Assembly: GCA_003447515.1 (NCBI GenBank)
Contig: DLZA01000283.1
Location: 1 to 6,383, forward strand
DNA from: Paracoccaceae bacterium
Lineage (GTDB): Bacteria; Pseudomonadota; Alphaproteobacteria; Rhodobacterales; Rhodobacteraceae
Direction of reading: 5' to 3'
Length of the DNA: 6,383 bases
Below, piece by piece: positions 6,291 to 6,383 of the stretch (its first letter is position 1; every line of letters begins with the position of its first letter). The notes under the pieces were generated by a model that was given only the letters and a program-made list of their open reading frames with translations, was not told the DNA's origin and made no database searches. Both the position numbers and the translations under genes were made by a program.

Positions 6291-6383
6291 GTGGGGGCCA
6301 AAGTTCAAAAAGATCACGGAATTCAAAGTGTACAGGCTCTGATAGACCTGATATGCTCGTATAATCCCAGCTGTGATGTCAAA
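6291..6383 (+). CDS. Bifunctional (p)ppGpp synthetase/hydrolase (RelA/SpoT family), 5' fragment
   Basis: Only the first 31 codons lie in the window. From residue 13 the sequence SVQALIDLICSYNPSCDVK matches the opening helix of alphaproteobacterial Rel/SpoT proteins (compare VDDLIxLVRxYNPxxxxxLI), which precedes the HD hydrolase domain. The full protein should be about 700 residues and make and degrade (p)ppGpp in the stringent response. The frame has an in-frame stop at 6282-6284 (the rpoZ stop itself), and GTG 6291 is the first usable start, four bases after a weak AAGG. The 12 residues before the conserved part (GAKVQKDHGIQ) are longer than in relatives I recall. The call rests on a short match plus gene order, so it is less certain than its neighbours. 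Confidence 0.8.
   Translation, partial: MGAKVQKDHGIQSVQALIDLICSYNPSCDVK

Overview
The window looks like chromosomal DNA of an alphaproteobacterium, most likely Rhodobacterales (Roseobacter-type). This is inferred from the wording of RpoZ, FolK, the NYN-domain protein and IspH, and from the order folK–rpoZ–rel; base composition is moderate, close to half G+C by eye. No species can be named from the sequence alone. Most of the window is ordinary housekeeping DNA. I found no phage, insertion sequence, CRISPR array, tRNA or rRNA, and no convincing new defence or biosynthetic system.

The genes lie on two divergent arms that meet at about 5149-5241. The left arm is entirely on the minus strand. 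In transcription order it holds an NYN-domain putative nuclease, a membrane fatty acid desaturase with its own leader, ispH (last step of the MEP isoprenoid pathway), a DUF3429 membrane protein joined to ispH by a TAATG overlap, a decayed stretch, a class I SAM-dependent methyltransferase, and rnhA (RNase HI). The methyltransferase and rnhA overlap by 8 bases. The right arm is on the plus strand: folK (folate synthesis), rpoZ (RNA polymerase omega), and the first 31 codons of a bifunctional (p)ppGpp synthetase/hydrolase cut off by the window edge.

The least ordinary part is 1066-1780, which holds no intact gene. Reading the minus strand by eye shows two gene remnants. The first is a glutamine synthetase-family pseudogene (1302-1693) that keeps its N-terminal beta-grasp region in one frame and its C-terminal tail in another. 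The roughly 300-residue catalytic middle is missing, and the tail carries two further stops. The second is the first ~60 residues of a LysE/RhtB-type exporter (1066-1257), which ends inside the methyltransferase start codon. A 9-bp direct repeat sits at the point where the glutamine synthetase frame changes. The simplest reading is a local deletion hotspot that lost two genes between DUF3429 and the methyltransferase.

Functionally the window mixes isoprenoid, lipid and folate synthesis with RNA/DNA-hybrid processing and transcription/stringent control. The clustering is probably conserved synteny rather than one pathway. The proteins of unknown role are the NYN protein, DUF3429 and the methyltransferase.
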